This document shows, in pieces, positions 47,203-58,486 of a stretch of DNA of 64,000 nucleotides. The first letter of the stretch is position 1. Every line of letters begins with the position of its first letter. The stretch is from assembly GCA_020846145.1 (NCBI GenBank), contig JADLEL010000057.1, positions 1 to 64,000 on the forward strand. The letters are read 5' to 3'. The stretch is from Pirellulales bacterium. Lineage in GTDB: Bacteria > Planctomycetota > Planctomycetia > Pirellulales > Thermoguttaceae. Position numbers and translations under genes: made by a program. Below the pieces are notes generated by a model. It saw nothing but the letters and a program-made list of their open reading frames with translations, searched no databases and was not told where the DNA came from.

Positions 47203-49050
47203 ATGGATTCCGAAAATAGCGCGACCGATCGATCGGAGAATTCCGCGGGCGAATTGGTTCTCCGATTGCGCGGAACGAGCCAGGATGGGCAATTTTTCCG
47301 ACTCCGACCGTCAAAATGCACCATCGGATCGGGAGAGAAATGCACCTTGCGGTTGAGCAATCGGCACGCCGCGCCGCTGCATTGCCTCATTCTCCGCGGC
47401 CAAGGCGGCACGATCGCGAGACGCTGGGCTCCCGAAACCCGTTTGAACGGGCAACCGTTTTCCGACGCCGAACTGACTCCCGGCGATACGTTGGGCATCG
47501 GACCGCTGGAATTCGAGGTGGTCGCACTGAATGAGGGGGGGGATCCTGCCGCGATGCAATCGTCCGCTGAGCATGCGGATACATCTATTCCCATCCCCGG
47601 CGATTCGCGCGGAATGGAAACGCGCGAACCGAGCGATTTGATCGAGTCGCTGAAGGCCGAAAAAGCGGCGTTCGATTTGCGCAACCATCAACTCAACCAA
47701 GAAGTCGCCGCGCTGGCAAATGAAAAGCAATTCTTGGAACGAGAGAAGTCCGCCTACATCGACGAGCGAAACGCCTTTTTGGCAATCCAAAACGAGTTCC
47801 TCGCCAAGCAAGACGCCTTGCGGATCGCCCAAGAGACTTTTCTGGAAGCACAAAATGCATTGCAGGCCGTTCGCCAAGGAATTGCCCAGGAGCAGCAATC
47901 GTTAAACGCCGATCGGGAAGCCTGTTCGGAAGAGCGAAAAGTTCTCGAAGCGCATCGCGCAGCTTTATTGGAAGAGCAAAGAGCTTTGCGGGCCGATCTC
48001 CAACGCGAGCGGGAGCGCTTCCTAAAAGAAATGGACGATTTCCGAAATGAGCGGGAAACGCGCCGGTCGGAACTCCAACGCGGGGCGGCGGAACTCGCCG
48101 CGGCAACGCAAGCCGCGGCCGATCTCGAAAAGGTCGATATCCGCCAAAAACGCGTCGAGGCGGAAAGACAACCGCCAAGGAACGACGACCCGAACCGGGC
48201 GGCGCCCGATCTTCAGGAAATTCTCCACCGTTTGGGCCACAGCGTGGATTTTGCCGATGATATTGCCGCCGAACCGCACTCCGCAACGGCGGAATCCGCC
48301 CCTGCCGACGATGCCCGGCCCTCGGCGGAAAGCGGGAAGCCGGCGTCGATCGCAAAATCCGATCCGCCTGCCGAGGACGAGGAATCGATCGATAATTACA
48401 TGGCGCAGCTCATGCAGCGATTGGGCGCGAAAGCTCACGCGACGATTAACGCCCGGCTGCGGACCGACGAACAAACCGCCTCCGGCCATCCCGCCGAACG
48501 CGATTCCGCGAGCGAAACGCCGCCCCTTCCGCCGGAAGCCGTTTTGCAGCGCCGCGAACCGGCGGAATTGACGCCGCGCGCGGTGGCCCCGGAAAAAGGC
48601 GTCGATCTTTCGGCGCTCCGCGATCTGGCGAATCTCTCGGCCGAACATGCCTTGGGCAAGCACGAGCATCGGCAGTTGAGCATGGCCAAACGCTCCAAAT
48701 TGATCGTCATCGGCGTGTCGCTGGCCGTCGGCGCGGGCCTGCTCTGGCATTGGCGCGCGCAGAACGGCGGAATCCTGCTCGCCATCACCGCCGTATTGAG
48801 TTTTATGATCGCCCTGTATTGGGGACTGCAATATGCGATTTTGACCGGCCGGCTGACCATCGACCGCGCCGGTGGCATCGCGCTAAGGAAACCGCGCGGC
48901 GATCGTCGGCCGCCCGCCCTCCCCAGCGAAGCAATGGCCGGCGGCGTCGAGAAGCGCCGCTCGGCCGATAATCCCGACGCCGCCCCGCGAACCATCGCGG
49001 ACGAATCCGGACCGGCCTCGCGCGGCGAATGCCCGGCGGACTCGAAATAA
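47203..49050 (+). CDS. FHA-domain protein with long coiled coil and C-terminal TM segments
   Basis: FHA-like CTIGSGEKCTLRLSNRHAAPLHCLI; heptad-rich middle; TM segments LIVIGVSLAVGAGLLWHW and GGILLAITAVLSFMIALYWGLQY. Confidence 0.8.
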   Translation: MDSENSATDRSENSAGELVLRLRGTSQDGQFFRLRPSKCTIGSGEKCTLRLSNRHAAPLHCLILRGQGGTIARRWAPETRLNGQPFSDAELTPGDTLGIGPLEFEVVALNEGGDPAAMQSSAEHADTSIPIPGDSRGMETREPSDLIESLKAEKAAFDLRNHQLNQEVAALANEKQFLEREKSAYIDERNAFLAIQNEFLAKQDALRIAQETFLEAQNALQAVRQGIAQEQQSLNADREACSEERKVLEAHRAALLEEQRALRADLQRERERFLKEMDDFRNERETRRSELQRGAAELAAATQAAADLEKVDIRQKRVEAERQPPRNDDPNRAAPDLQEILHRLGHSVDFADDIAAEPHSATAESAPADDARPSAESGKPASIAKSDPPAEDEESIDNYMAQLMQRLGAKAHATINARLRTDEQTASGHPAERDSASETPPLPPEAVLQRREPAELTPRAVAPEKGVDLSALRDLANLSAEHALGKHEHRQLSMAKRSKLIVIGVSLAVGAGLLWHWRAQNGGILLAITAVLSFMIALYWGLQYAILTGRLTIDRAGGIALRKPRGDRRPPALPSEAMAGGVEKRRSADNPDAAPRTIADESGPASRGECPADSK

Positions 49051-49146
49051 TAACGCCGCTCGCTCGGCAGGGTGGACATCGCTTCACTTGTCCCGCCCGG
49101 CGAATCGCCGATCCTGAAGCGACGGGATGGATTCTTTCCCCGCGGT

Positions 49147-49352
49147 GTAACCGTTCACAGGGGACTGTCCCGATTTTTGCGGCGCAAAAGATGATGGCGC
49201 CGTAAAAATGCTTAATCGCCGCGAAAATGGGACTGTCCCCCTCGCGCCGCGGGAAGGGGACGGGTCCATGTTTTCGGCCTACCGTTTGTCCGCAAAAAAC
49301 GTTATCCCCGCCGAAAAATGGACCGATCCCCGACCGGGGCGCGAACGCTTAA
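49147..49352 (+). repeat. Family A two-hairpin interspersed repeat, copy 3
   Basis: Near-identical to 165-369. Confidence 0.85.
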
Positions 49353-49359
49353 CCCGCGG

Positions 49360-50631
49360 TCAATTGTCGCTTCCGGCTTGCATGCCGACGGCCACTTCCT
49401 GGCCGGGAAGGAGGCGGCTGGAAACGATTTCCACGGAAGTCTTGTCGCCGATGCCGATTTCGATCGGCACGGCCGAGAGCAGGCCGCCCTTCGGCACCCA
49501 AACGTATTTGCGATTTCGGCCGGGAACCGCCGCCGGATCGCCGCCGCTCGAAAAGGCGCGATCGCCGTCGGTCGGATCGGGAGCGTGCCGCGCGCATCGC
49601 GTGAGGCTTTCGAGAATCGCCCGATCGCAGAGCCGCACCTGTTCGGGCAGGGGCGAAAACTCCAGCGCGGAACGGGGAATGATCGGCACGCCCGCGCGCT
49701 TCTCGATCTGGAAGGATAGATTGGTCGTCATGCCCGGCAGCAGTTTGAAATCCGGATTGGGAGCCTCCACGATCACGGTGTAATTCACGTCGTCCCGCAC
49801 GTTGCTCGGCTTGAGGCGGATTTGCGAGATTTTTCCCTCGAAGACGTCGTTCGGATAGGCGTTTACGGTGAAGGTAACCGGTTCGCCGCGCTCTTTCGCC
49901 TCGCGGATGCGGATGATGTCGTCCTCCTTGACGGATGCGTGGATATCGACCCGCTTGTCCAACTCCGGGGCGATGACGAACAGCGCGGGGGATTGGAACA
50001 GCGAGGCCACGGTTTGGCCGGGATCGATTTTCCGCTCGAGGACGAAGCCATCGACCGGCGACTTGATGCTGGTGAATTCGAGGTTCGTTTTCGCGGTGGT
50101 CAGGTTCGCCTCGGTCTCGTCGATCGAGGCTTCGGTGATTTGGAGCTGCGCGTCGAGCGTCTCCCGCTCCGCCGTGCAGAGGTCCATGTCGGTGATCGAG
50201 ATGGCCTTCGAGCTTTGCAGGATTTTCCCGCGTTCTTCCTTGCGCGCCGCTTTCGTCCAGAGCGCTTTGATGCGCGAGAGTTCCGCTTTGCAGCGGGCCA
50301 GTGCGGCCTGTTCGCGGGCGACCGCCGCCAGGTAGAGCCGAGAATCGACTTGCGCCAGCAATTGGCCGGCGGAAACCTTGTCGTTGAAATTCACCAGGAC
50401 CTTCAGCACCGGCCCGGAAATGTAGGAGCCGACCTGCACGCTCTGCACCGGCTGCACGCTGCCGGTCGAGTTGACGGTGAGTTTGATTTCGCCGCGCTTG
50501 ACGGTGGGGGTAACGTACTCGCGATCGGCGGCGGCGGGGGTTTCGGTCGCCCGGAAATAAACGTGGCTTGCGGCTCCCGCGGCCGCGAAAAGCGCGGCGG
50601 CAAACAGCCCGAAAAGAATGCGTTTCATCAT
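49360..50631 (-). CDS. HlyD/MacA-type efflux periplasmic adaptor
   Basis: TVNSTGSVQPVQSVQVGSYISGPVLKVLVNFNDKVSAGQLLAQVD; SIKSPVDGFVLERKIDPGQTV. Confidence 0.9.
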   Translation of the reverse strand: MMKRILFGLFAAALFAAAGAASHVYFRATETPAAADREYVTPTVKRGEIKLTVNSTGSVQPVQSVQVGSYISGPVLKVLVNFNDKVSAGQLLAQVDSRLYLAAVAREQAALARCKAELSRIKALWTKAARKEERGKILQSSKAISITDMDLCTAERETLDAQLQITEASIDETEANLTTAKTNLEFTSIKSPVDGFVLERKIDPGQTVASLFQSPALFVIAPELDKRVDIHASVKEDDIIRIREAKERGEPVTFTVNAYPNDVFEGKISQIRLKPSNVRDDVNYTVIVEAPNPDFKLLPGMTTNLSFQIEKRAGVPIIPRSALEFSPLPEQVRLCDRAILESLTRCARHAPDPTDGDRAFSSGGDPAAVPGRNRKYVWVPKGGLLSAVPIEIGIGDKTSVEIVSSRLLPGQEVAVGMQAGSDN

Positions 50632-50758
50632 GCTTCCCTCCTTTGAACGTTATTCCAAGACTAACGCGATCTGCCCGAAACTACGGACGAAGGCGGCCGC
50701 GGTGGTGAGAACCGGACCGCAATTTTGTTGGCTTCGAACCCGCGAATTCGGCTGCTTC

Positions 50759-50839
50759 GTAGGACAGGTTTTCAACCTGTCATTGGATGCAAGACGGATT
50801 ATGAAGCCGCGGCGGACGACAGGTTGAAAACCTGTCCTT
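50759..50839. repeat. Family C paired palindromes
   Basis: GTAGGACAGGTTTTCAACCTGTC ... GACAGGTTGAAAACCTGTCCT. Confidence 0.87.
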
Positions 50840-51984
50840 CATCCGAGCTTTGCCAATAATCGGCCTCGGCGAGCTTGCGGCGGGGAGCCGCGTACGAATG
50901 GGGAAAGACTTCGCCGAACGCGCCATCGTGGCGATCGTTCGGAAAAAACGCCGCTTATCTAGTTTTCAAAGCCGCTCGACGGCTTCGGGAAGGCACAAAA
51001 TCTAAGGAAACTCCATGAAGAACGCACGCGGCAAATGCGTACATTCGAATAGGCCGCATTGTTGTCGATCGAGTGCGAATTGTCAAGTGGTTGGAGGATA
51101 TTAGGAGAATTTATCTCTCGATCGCGCGGAAACCGTTGCCGGGAAACGATTTATGCCGCCGCGTCGATTAATCGCCATCATCGTCGAGCGTTTTTTCGCG
51201 CGCGAGCTCTTCGCAATATGAATCTTTTCGCGCGGAACCCCCCGGCGGAGAGAAGAATACTTCTAAAGGGTTATTCGCTTTTTGCATGGTGAATGCGCAA
51301 ATAACTTCTTGCATTTTACGATTTATCGTATTTAATACTGTTATAATGGTTATTCGATGGAGCCGTCTTGCGCCTTAACTCGTTATATGGCAAGGAGATT
51401 TTGCGATTTGCCAACCGCGGTTGGATGGAAACTATTGGCAGACGATACCCCCCCGCAAGATCGCGATTTCAAGGGGTAAACAACACGTTTCAAAAACTGA
51501 ATTGGAAGCGAAGCCCAAGCACTCGTTAAATGGATATTTTGCAACATACTATCGCATAAGGCCTTACGACAAAAATATACAGTTTTTTATAAATATGAAA
51601 ACACCGGGAGATCGAGGATTCATCTCTGCAATAAGTCCGGACCACCAACGCACTTTTCCAATAGCATCTAAATCCCTATTATATAAGCAATTAGGCTTTG
51701 TGATTTGCATTTTCGTTTTCGTTTGTGTATGATACGTTAAGCTAGGCGCGATGTGTTCTCATCTTTGAGTTGTTCGGCGACTTATGTAGAAATGCTAAGG
51801 TGGAGTTTTTAGATAGTTATTCACACCGATAGTTCATGGTTTGCATATTAAGCACTCAATTTGTGCATCGAGATACGTCCTCCGTTTGGGATTACCGTGT
51901 AGAGTACCGTTTTTTCCCAGGTTGGGGTGCGCTTAAAAAGTTGAATGTTCCCCCCTCGATCACTCTTTTAACGGATTGAAAAAA

Positions 51985-53016
51985 ATGACCGAACAATTTA
52001 ATCCCCATAAACGCGGCTGCCGCGGCTTTACGTTGGTGGAGCTACTGGTGGTGATCGCCATCATCGGGATTCTGATTGCCCTGTTGTTGCCCGCCATCCA
52101 AGCGGCGCGCGAAGCCGCCCGGAACATGGAATGCAAAAATCACCTGAAGCAGCTCGGATTGGCGGCGAATACGCACGTTTCGGCCACGGGCCGCTTTCCG
52201 ACCGGTGGTTGGGGTTACATTTGGATCGGCGATCCCGACCGGGGCACCGGTCGAAGCCAGCCGGGAGGGTGGATTTACAACTCGCTTCCTTATCTCGATT
52301 TGTCGAGCATTCATAAGTTGCAAAAAGGCCTTACCGGCGCGGTGCGCAAGACGGTCGCGGCGAAGATGCTGCAAATGCCGATCGGATTGTTCAACTGTCC
52401 CACCCGCCGGCCGAGCCAAGTGTATCCCGTCGTCGGCGGGAACGTTTCCAGCTATTATTTTAGCGACGCAGTGAAAGCCGTGGCCCGGTCGGATTATGCC
52501 GCCAACGGCGGTACGGTTTACGCCGACGCTTCGCGCGTCGAGGCTCCCGCTCCGGCCGGCACCGTTTGGACGAACATCCCCGCCTACGGGCCCGATATCG
52601 GCACGGAGCGGACTTCGCCAGTTCAACAGGGATGGGAAACCATCTCCCTACACAATAACGGCATCATGTTTCCGGGGAGCCAGATCAAGCCCAACCAGAT
52701 TACCGACGGCGCCAGCCATACGTTTTTAGAGGGGGAAAAGTACCTGAATCCGGAGTATTACGCTTCGGGCTGGGACTTGGGAGACAACGAGTGCATGTAC
52801 ATCGGCGACAACGGAGACATCGCCCGTTGGACCTATCTCCCGCTGTTGCGGGATCGCCGCGGCTATACGGACTGGCATCCGTTCGGCAGCGCCCACGCGG
52901 CGACGTGCAATTTCGTGTTCTGCGACGGATCGGTTCAATCCATTGCCTACACCATCAACCTCACGGCTTTCGAGTATTTGGGGAGCCGCAACGACCGCAA
53001 AACGGCGACATATTGA
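51985..53016 (+). CDS. DUF1559-type protein with prepilin-like N-terminus
   Basis: [49 protein letters not shown]-terminal FCDGSVQSI. Confidence 0.93.
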   Translation: MTEQFNPHKRGCRGFTLVELLVVIAIIGILIALLLPAIQAAREAARNMECKNHLKQLGLAANTHVSATGRFPTGGWGYIWIGDPDRGTGRSQPGGWIYNSLPYLDLSSIHKLQKGLTGAVRKTVAAKMLQMPIGLFNCPTRRPSQVYPVVGGNVSSYYFSDAVKAVARSDYAANGGTVYADASRVEAPAPAGTVWTNIPAYGPDIGTERTSPVQQGWETISLHNNGIMFPGSQIKPNQITDGASHTFLEGEKYLNPEYYASGWDLGDNECMYIGDNGDIARWTYLPLLRDRRGYTDWHPFGSAHAATCNFVFCDGSVQSIAYTINLTAFEYLGSRNDRKTATY

Positions 53017-53322
53017 CACCTCGTTTTTTTCGCGCGGCATTCGCCGCACGAGCGGAGCGGGAGAATAAGCGATAATTTGCGTCCTTCCAGCAATAACTGT
53101 CATAACACCTTGAAACCCTAGAGGAGGACCCTGAAAAAGAATGAGTTCAATAAACTTTTCGCGTCTCGTCTGATCTTTCGAACTCCCCGTTTTATGTTCG
53201 AGGAGAAGCCTGCATGGGCGTCGAGAATAATTATTCCCGGTAATTATTCCGACACGAATGCACGCTTCCCCGCCGTCGATAAACGGAGAGTCTTTGGAGG
53301 TCCGAGGAGAGATTTTTGAGCG

Positions 53323-53526
53323 ATGGCTCATGGTTCGACGGCCGCGATAAATAACAGGTTGTCGGGACGGCGCTTGCACACTCATCCCGGAAGCGTCAGT
53401 GCGACCTCCGCTTCGACGGACCTCGTCAAATATCGCTATATCCGTTGGCGAACCGCGGTGGCAGTTTGCTTTTTGGTCGTTAGTTTTTATTTCTTGTGCC
53501 CCTATCGAAAGGACAACTTCTTATGA
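53323..53526 (+). CDS. Possible small single-TM protein overlapping the next gene
   Basis: 67-aa ORF with TM segment TAVAVCFLVVSFYFLC; its TGA overlaps ATG 53523 (ATGA). Confidence 0.3.
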   Translation: MAHGSTAAINNRLSGRRLHTHPGSVSATSASTDLVKYRYIRWRTAVAVCFLVVSFYFLCPYRKDNFL

Positions 53527-56500
53527 ACCGATTTTTCCGATGCTTTTTACTCCTTGCAGCGGCCTCGTTGATCGCGGTTACGCCCCTGCAAGCCGCCATC
53601 TCGTATTGGGTCAATCCCGGCGCGGCCGGAGACATCAATACGGGGGCCAACTGGACCGGCAGCGTTTTGCCGAACGCGGGCGACACGATGTGGGTCGGCG
53701 CGGTCAGCCCCGAATTATCGACCGCCACGGCGAACGTCACCGCCGATTTCACCAATAATCTTACTCCGCCCGAATACCTTTACGTGGGACGCGGCGCGGG
53801 AACCAACGGCACCGTCAACCACACCGCCGGGGAATTGATTCTCAATACCGGCCTAAGCGGTCTCGGCCGCGACGGCGGCACGGGCGCCTACAACATGTCC
53901 GGCGGCACGCTCAAGATGAACGGCGTCGCCGATACACCTTTGCTGATCGGCTACGGCGCGGGCAGTTCGGGCGCCATGACCATGAGCGGCACCGCTGCGG
54001 CCACCATCACCAACGCCATAGGCGCGAACAACGCCACGTTTATCGGCAATGACGGCGGAACCGGCGCCTTGACGCTCAACGACGGTGCGAGCATCTCCAA
54101 TACCGGCAACTTTTTTGTCGGTCGCGAAGGCGCTTCCAGCGCCGGCACCATAACCTTGAACTCCACTTCGACCTTGAGCGTGATCAATGGCTGGACGGTC
54201 GTCGGCGGCGGATACGGCGTCGAGCAGGGCGGCACCGGCACGCTGAACGTGAAGGATTCCGCGACGCTCAACACCGTCACCTATACGATTATCGGATTTC
54301 GCGGCGGCACCGGCACTTTGAACTTGAGCGGCGGAACGGTAAATGACTCCGGCGCTTTCCAAGTCGCGAATGCCGAATTCAAGTCCGCCACGACCGGCAC
54401 CGTGAACATGACCAACGGCGCCGTGCTCAACGTCGGCAATATGGATACCGGCCTGAGGAAAAACGCCACTGCGGTCATCAACATGAGCGATACGAGCGTC
54501 ATCAACAGCACGGGCGCCGTGTTTCTCGGTCACTACGGCGGCACCGGCGGATCCTCCACGCTCAACATGAGCGGCAGCGCGACGCTCAACACCGCCTTTC
54601 TGCAAATGTCCAACAGCGAAGCCCAATATGCCAACTCGCAGGCATCGCTCGTGATGTCCGGCACTTCCACCGTGAACTGCACCGGCTACGTCATCGCGGG
54701 CGTTTACGGATCCAGCACCGCTTCCATTACGTTAAACAATAGCGCCGTATTCAACCAGACCGGCGGTTCGCAGTTCCAGCTCGGCTATGGGTCGGGAACC
54801 GGCACGATTACCGTGAACGACAGCGCCAGTTTCACCACCTTCAACGGCACCGAGTTGGGAATTAGGTACTTCGGGTACGCCACCGGCTCGATGGGCGGTA
54901 GCGCCACGCTGAACCTCAATGGGGGCGTATATGCAACGCCCTGGATTAACTCCAACGGTGGACGCGGCTCCAAAACCGTGAACCTTAACGGCGGTACCCT
55001 GCAAGCCCAGGGCGATTCCAACAACTTCATCGGCGACACGGGCTCGGTCGGTTCGATATTGAACGTCTGGGTTAAGGGGGGCGCGAATATCAATACCTCG
55101 GATATCTCCGCCGCTCCTCACGGCATCACGATCAGCGTCCCGCTGAAACACGATCCCGCGGGACCGGCGACCGACGGCGGCTTGACCGTCACGGGAGGGG
55201 GCGTCCTAACCCTGATGGCCGCGAATACGCTGAACGGTCCGACGACCGTCAGCGGCGGAACCTTGGCGCTGTCCCGCGACGCCTCCGTGGCGTCGAAATC
55301 GGTAACCGCCGCCGGCGGCACGACGCTTTCGTTGGGCGGCGCGTCCAACCTCGGCACGCTGGACAACTTGGACCTGGCCAGCGGCTCGACGCTGGACCTC
55401 GCGCTCACGCCGTCCGCGGCCAGCCCGAACGCCATTAACCTTTCGGCGACGGCCACCATGCCCAACTCGGGCGGAATCAACTACGCCATCAACGCCCAAG
55501 GACTGACCTTGGACACGGTGAATCCCTATACCGTAATTTCGGGCACGGCCGTGCCCGCGGGAGTTTCCGGCACCGTGACGACGAACATGCGCCACTACTC
55601 GGCGACGGCGACCGTCAACGCGGGCGCGAATGTGCAAATCGCCGTTACCGCCCTTGCCGCCACCGCGGAAGCTCTCAAGTGGAACGGAGCGGGCCTCGTT
55701 TGGGATGTCGGCGCGAGCCCCAACTGGGATAAACCCGGTCCCGTGGCCGACGTCTTCTATAACCTCGACTCCGCCAGCTTCGATGACACGTACGTGGCTC
55801 TCGCCGCGGCGGATAAACTCATCACCGTGCAGGGGACCGTGCATCCATCGGCGCTGAGTATCGTCAGTTCCGACGGAAATCCCTGGGTGCTCCAAGGAAC
55901 CGGGCGCATTACCGGCGTCGGCACCACGCTGACGAAAACGGGCGCGACCACCGCGACGATCAACGTCCCCATCGACATCACCGGCGACATCAAAGCCCAC
56001 GGCGGCGCGTTGGCGACCGGCAACAGCCTCGGTTACACCACGCTGCCCGGCAACGTCGAATTCGCCAACTCCGGCAGCATCGGCGCCGCGGGCGGCACGC
56101 TGAAGCTGACCGGCGCCTTGAGCGACGTGGCCGGCTCCGGCCTCCGCACCAACGGCGCGGGCACGGTGATCCTGACCACCGCCGCCAATGCCTTGACCGG
56201 TCCGACCGTGCTCGCCGGCGGCGGCGTCCTGGAAGTGCCCGTCTTGGCGAACGGCGGCGCGGCCAGTTCGATCGGCAATGCAAGCTCCGCCCCGGCGGAC
56301 CTCACGCTCGGCGGCATACTCCATTACACCGGACCCTCGCTCACGGGCGCCAGCGCCTGGGATCGCGGATTCACGGCGAATAACGGCGGCGGCATCCTGG
56401 TGGATAACGACATCACGTTCACCGGCACGGTCGCGCCGGGAACGGCGGGGACGTTTTCCATCATCGGCGGAGGCTCCTCGAAGATCACCTTCAAGAGTCC

Positions 56501-58178
56501 CGCCGTTACGGCGCACGACTTCGGCCCCAACGTCGTCATCATGCAAGGCGGGACGATCGATTTCGACAGCCCGGCCGGCACGACCTATACCGCCGCGCGG
56601 TTTAGGTTCGGCGAAGGCGATTTCATTAATCCCCATGCCACCGTAATCCTTAGATCGGGCAACCACCTGATCGCCAATACGGCAGGCACGTCGCGGATCG
56701 CCATCGGTTACGGCGTGGGCCATACCGACGGAACAACGGGAGGCGCTACCGCGAGCCTCACGATGTACGGCGATAGCTCCATCAAGGCCATCATCGGGAG
56801 TTCTCGAATCTTCATCGGCGTTACGTTCAATTCCTATGCCACCGGCACGGTCACCATGTACGACACCTCCTCCATTCAAGGTAGTCAGGACCTGCTCGTC
56901 GGCAACCAGGGATCGGTCGGAACTCTTACGATGAATCAGAGTTCTTCGATTTACGCCGCCACCCAAGGCTATATCGGCAACGACGGCCAAGGGGAAACCT
57001 GCGTCGGCACGGTCACCCTGAACGACGCCGCGACCTACGGCGTCGGCGATACGTTGGATATCGGCCGAAACGGCGGCAAGGGATACGTGTACCTCAATGG
57101 CACGTCAACCATGACTTCCGGAACCGATGCCCGCATCGGTTATATCCGACACGCCAACACCCTCCGCGGCAACGGAACCGTTACGTTGAACAACAGTTCC
57201 CAATTCACCGCGGGCCGCGACTTGCTCGTCGGCGCCAGCAACGGCATTGGATCGGTTACCCTCAACAACTCTTCCAAATTAACCGTCGTTCGCGACGCGT
57301 ACCTCGGTTATTTCGCCGATACGGGAACCGTTTCGGTGAACGACAGCGCGCAGTTCTCCGCGGCCACCATCCAACTCTGCTACAATTGGAGCAGCGTGGT
57401 GACGGACAATCATGCGACGTTCAACGTCAACGGCAGCGGTGCCTTGGTTAGCGCCACCGATATCATCATCGGCGCCGACGGCGGCCAGGACGCCACCTGG
57501 AACCAGAACGCCGGCCAAACGACGGCCGGATCGAAAGTGATCGTCGGCGAGTGGGATTATTCCGACACCAGCGGCAACACGGACGGCATCGGTGTGTTGA
57601 ACCTGAACGGCGGAAGGGTCACCACCCCGGTGGTAACGACCCGTTCGCAGTACGACGCGACGCACATCGGACCGACTTACGGCACGGTGAACTTCAACGG
57701 CGGCACGTTGCAGGCCGCCCTCGCCAGCGCCGACTTCATCGCCACCGACCACGCCTCGGCCAACATGACGCTCGTCGTGAAGAAGAACGCCGGATCGGGC
57801 CTGGGAGCGGTGATCGATACCCAAGCCTTCGCCGTCACCATCACCAAGCCCCTGGAGCACGATGCCGCGGGTCCGGCGATCGACGGCGGTCTGAAGAAGC
57901 TCGGCAGCGGTACGCTGTCGCTGACCGCCGCGCCGACTTACACCGGCAACACGACCGTCAACGACGGCACCTTGACGCTCTCCACGCCGCTCAGCACCCC
58001 GGCCGCCAACGTTTACGTGGCGACGGGCGCAACCCTCAACGCGCCTTCCATCACGGCGAATTCGTTGACCATCGGCGGTCCGCCGCTTGCGGCCGCCGCC
58101 GCCGTGCCCGAACCCGGCACTTTCGTGCTCTTGGTTCTGGCCGGTTTGGGCGCAATTCTGGCCTGGCGCCGGAAATAG
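53523..58178 (+). CDS. Large autotransporter-like beta-strand-repeat protein with PEP-CTERM sorting signal
   Basis: Signal peptide MNRFFRCFLLLAAASLIAVTPLQA; repeated GTGTLNLSGGT/SATLN motifs; C-terminus AAVPEPGTFVLLVLAGLGAILAWRRK. Confidence 0.93.
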   Translation: MNRFFRCFLLLAAASLIAVTPLQAAISYWVNPGAAGDINTGANWTGSVLPNAGDTMWVGAVSPELSTATANVTADFTNNLTPPEYLYVGRGAGTNGTVNHTAGELILNTGLSGLGRDGGTGAYNMSGGTLKMNGVADTPLLIGYGAGSSGAMTMSGTAAATITNAIGANNATFIGNDGGTGALTLNDGASISNTGNFFVGREGASSAGTITLNSTSTLSVINGWTVVGGGYGVEQGGTGTLNVKDSATLNTVTYTIIGFRGGTGTLNLSGGTVNDSGAFQVANAEFKSATTGTVNMTNGAVLNVGNMDTGLRKNATAVINMSDTSVINSTGAVFLGHYGGTGGSSTLNMSGSATLNTAFLQMSNSEAQYANSQASLVMSGTSTVNCTGYVIAGVYGSSTASITLNNSAVFNQTGGSQFQLGYGSGTGTITVNDSASFTTFNGTELGIRYFGYATGSMGGSATLNLNGGVYATPWINSNGGRGSKTVNLNGGTLQAQGDSNNFIGDTGSVGSILNVWVKGGANINTSDISAAPHGITISVPLKHDPAGPATDGGLTVTGGGVLTLMAANTLNGPTTVSGGTLALSRDASVASKSVTAAGGTTLSLGGASNLGTLDNLDLASGSTLDLALTPSAASPNAINLSATATMPNSGGINYAINAQGLTLDTVNPYTVISGTAVPAGVSGTVTTNMRHYSATATVNAGANVQIAVTALAATAEALKWNGAGLVWDVGASPNWDKPGPVADVFYNLDSASFDDTYVALAAADKLITVQGTVHPSALSIVSSDGNPWVLQGTGRITGVGTTLTKTGATTATINVPIDITGDIKAHGGALATGNSLGYTTLPGNVEFANSGSIGAAGGTLKLTGALSDVAGSGLRTNGAGTVILTTAANALTGPTVLAGGGVLEVPVLANGGAASSIGNASSAPADLTLGGILHYTGPSLTGASAWDRGFTANNGGGILVDNDITFTGTVAPGTAGTFSIIGGGSSKITFKSPAVTAHDFGPNVVIMQGGTIDFDSPAGTTYTAARFRFGEGDFINPHATVILRSGNHLIANTAGTSRIAIGYGVGHTDGTTGGATASLTMYGDSSIKAIIGSSRIFIGVTFNSYATGTVTMYDTSSIQGSQDLLVGNQGSVGTLTMNQSSSIYAATQGYIGNDGQGETCVGTVTLNDAATYGVGDTLDIGRNGGKGYVYLNGTSTMTSGTDARIGYIRHANTLRGNGTVTLNNSSQFTAGRDLLVGASNGIGSVTLNNSSKLTVVRDAYLGYFADTGTVSVNDSAQFSAATIQLCYNWSSVVTDNHATFNVNGSGALVSATDIIIGADGGQDATWNQNAGQTTAGSKVIVGEWDYSDTSGNTDGIGVLNLNGGRVTTPVVTTRSQYDATHIGPTYGTVNFNGGTLQAALASADFIATDHASANMTLVVKKNAGSGLGAVIDTQAFAVTITKPLEHDAAGPAIDGGLKKLGSGTLSLTAAPTYTGNTTVNDGTLTLSTPLSTPAANVYVATGATLNAPSITANSLTIGGPPLAAAAAVPEPGTFVLLVLAGLGAILAWRRK

Positions 58179-58250
58179 CGACCGTTTATTTCGAATCGCC
58201 CCTCTCCCCGTCAACCTTCGGTTGGCGCGGGGAGGGGAGATGTAAACTCC

Positions 58251-58288
58251 CAACCCCTTCTCCTCGCGGGAAGGGGTTGTTTTTGTTT
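58251..58288 (+). terminator. Intrinsic terminator after the PEP-CTERM gene
   Basis: CAACCCCTTC tcctcgcg GGAAGGGGTTG TTTTTGTTT; preceded by a UUCG-capped hairpin at about 58199-58238. Confidence 0.75.
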
Positions 58289-58486
58289 GCCAGGCATGTT
58301 TTGAACCTTGAAGGTGAAAATCCTTTACGGACCGCAGTAATCGGAACCGTGAGGCTAGGCCAAGGTGTCCGCCGCGAGACGGAATCTGAAGGGAGCCGAT
58401 GCCGAAACTTGGGCTCGAATCCACTTTTCAACCTCGCGGAAGACCAAGGAAACACAAATAATTGGACTTATCCCCTTTTTCCTTCA

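Noticed and set aside
51301-51360. TATAAT at 51342 as a promoter
   Set aside because: No -35 box at suitable spacing and no convincing downstream gene within a normal distance.
51421-51732. 103-aa ORF in the AT-rich gap
   Set aside because: No RBS or recognisable domain; stop-poor by chance is possible. Not strong enough to call a CDS.
55206-56990. 594-aa minus-strand ORF inside the PEP-CTERM gene
   Set aside because: Antisense to a strongly supported repeat protein; Gly/Arg/Ala-rich low-complexity translation typical of GC-rich antisense frames.
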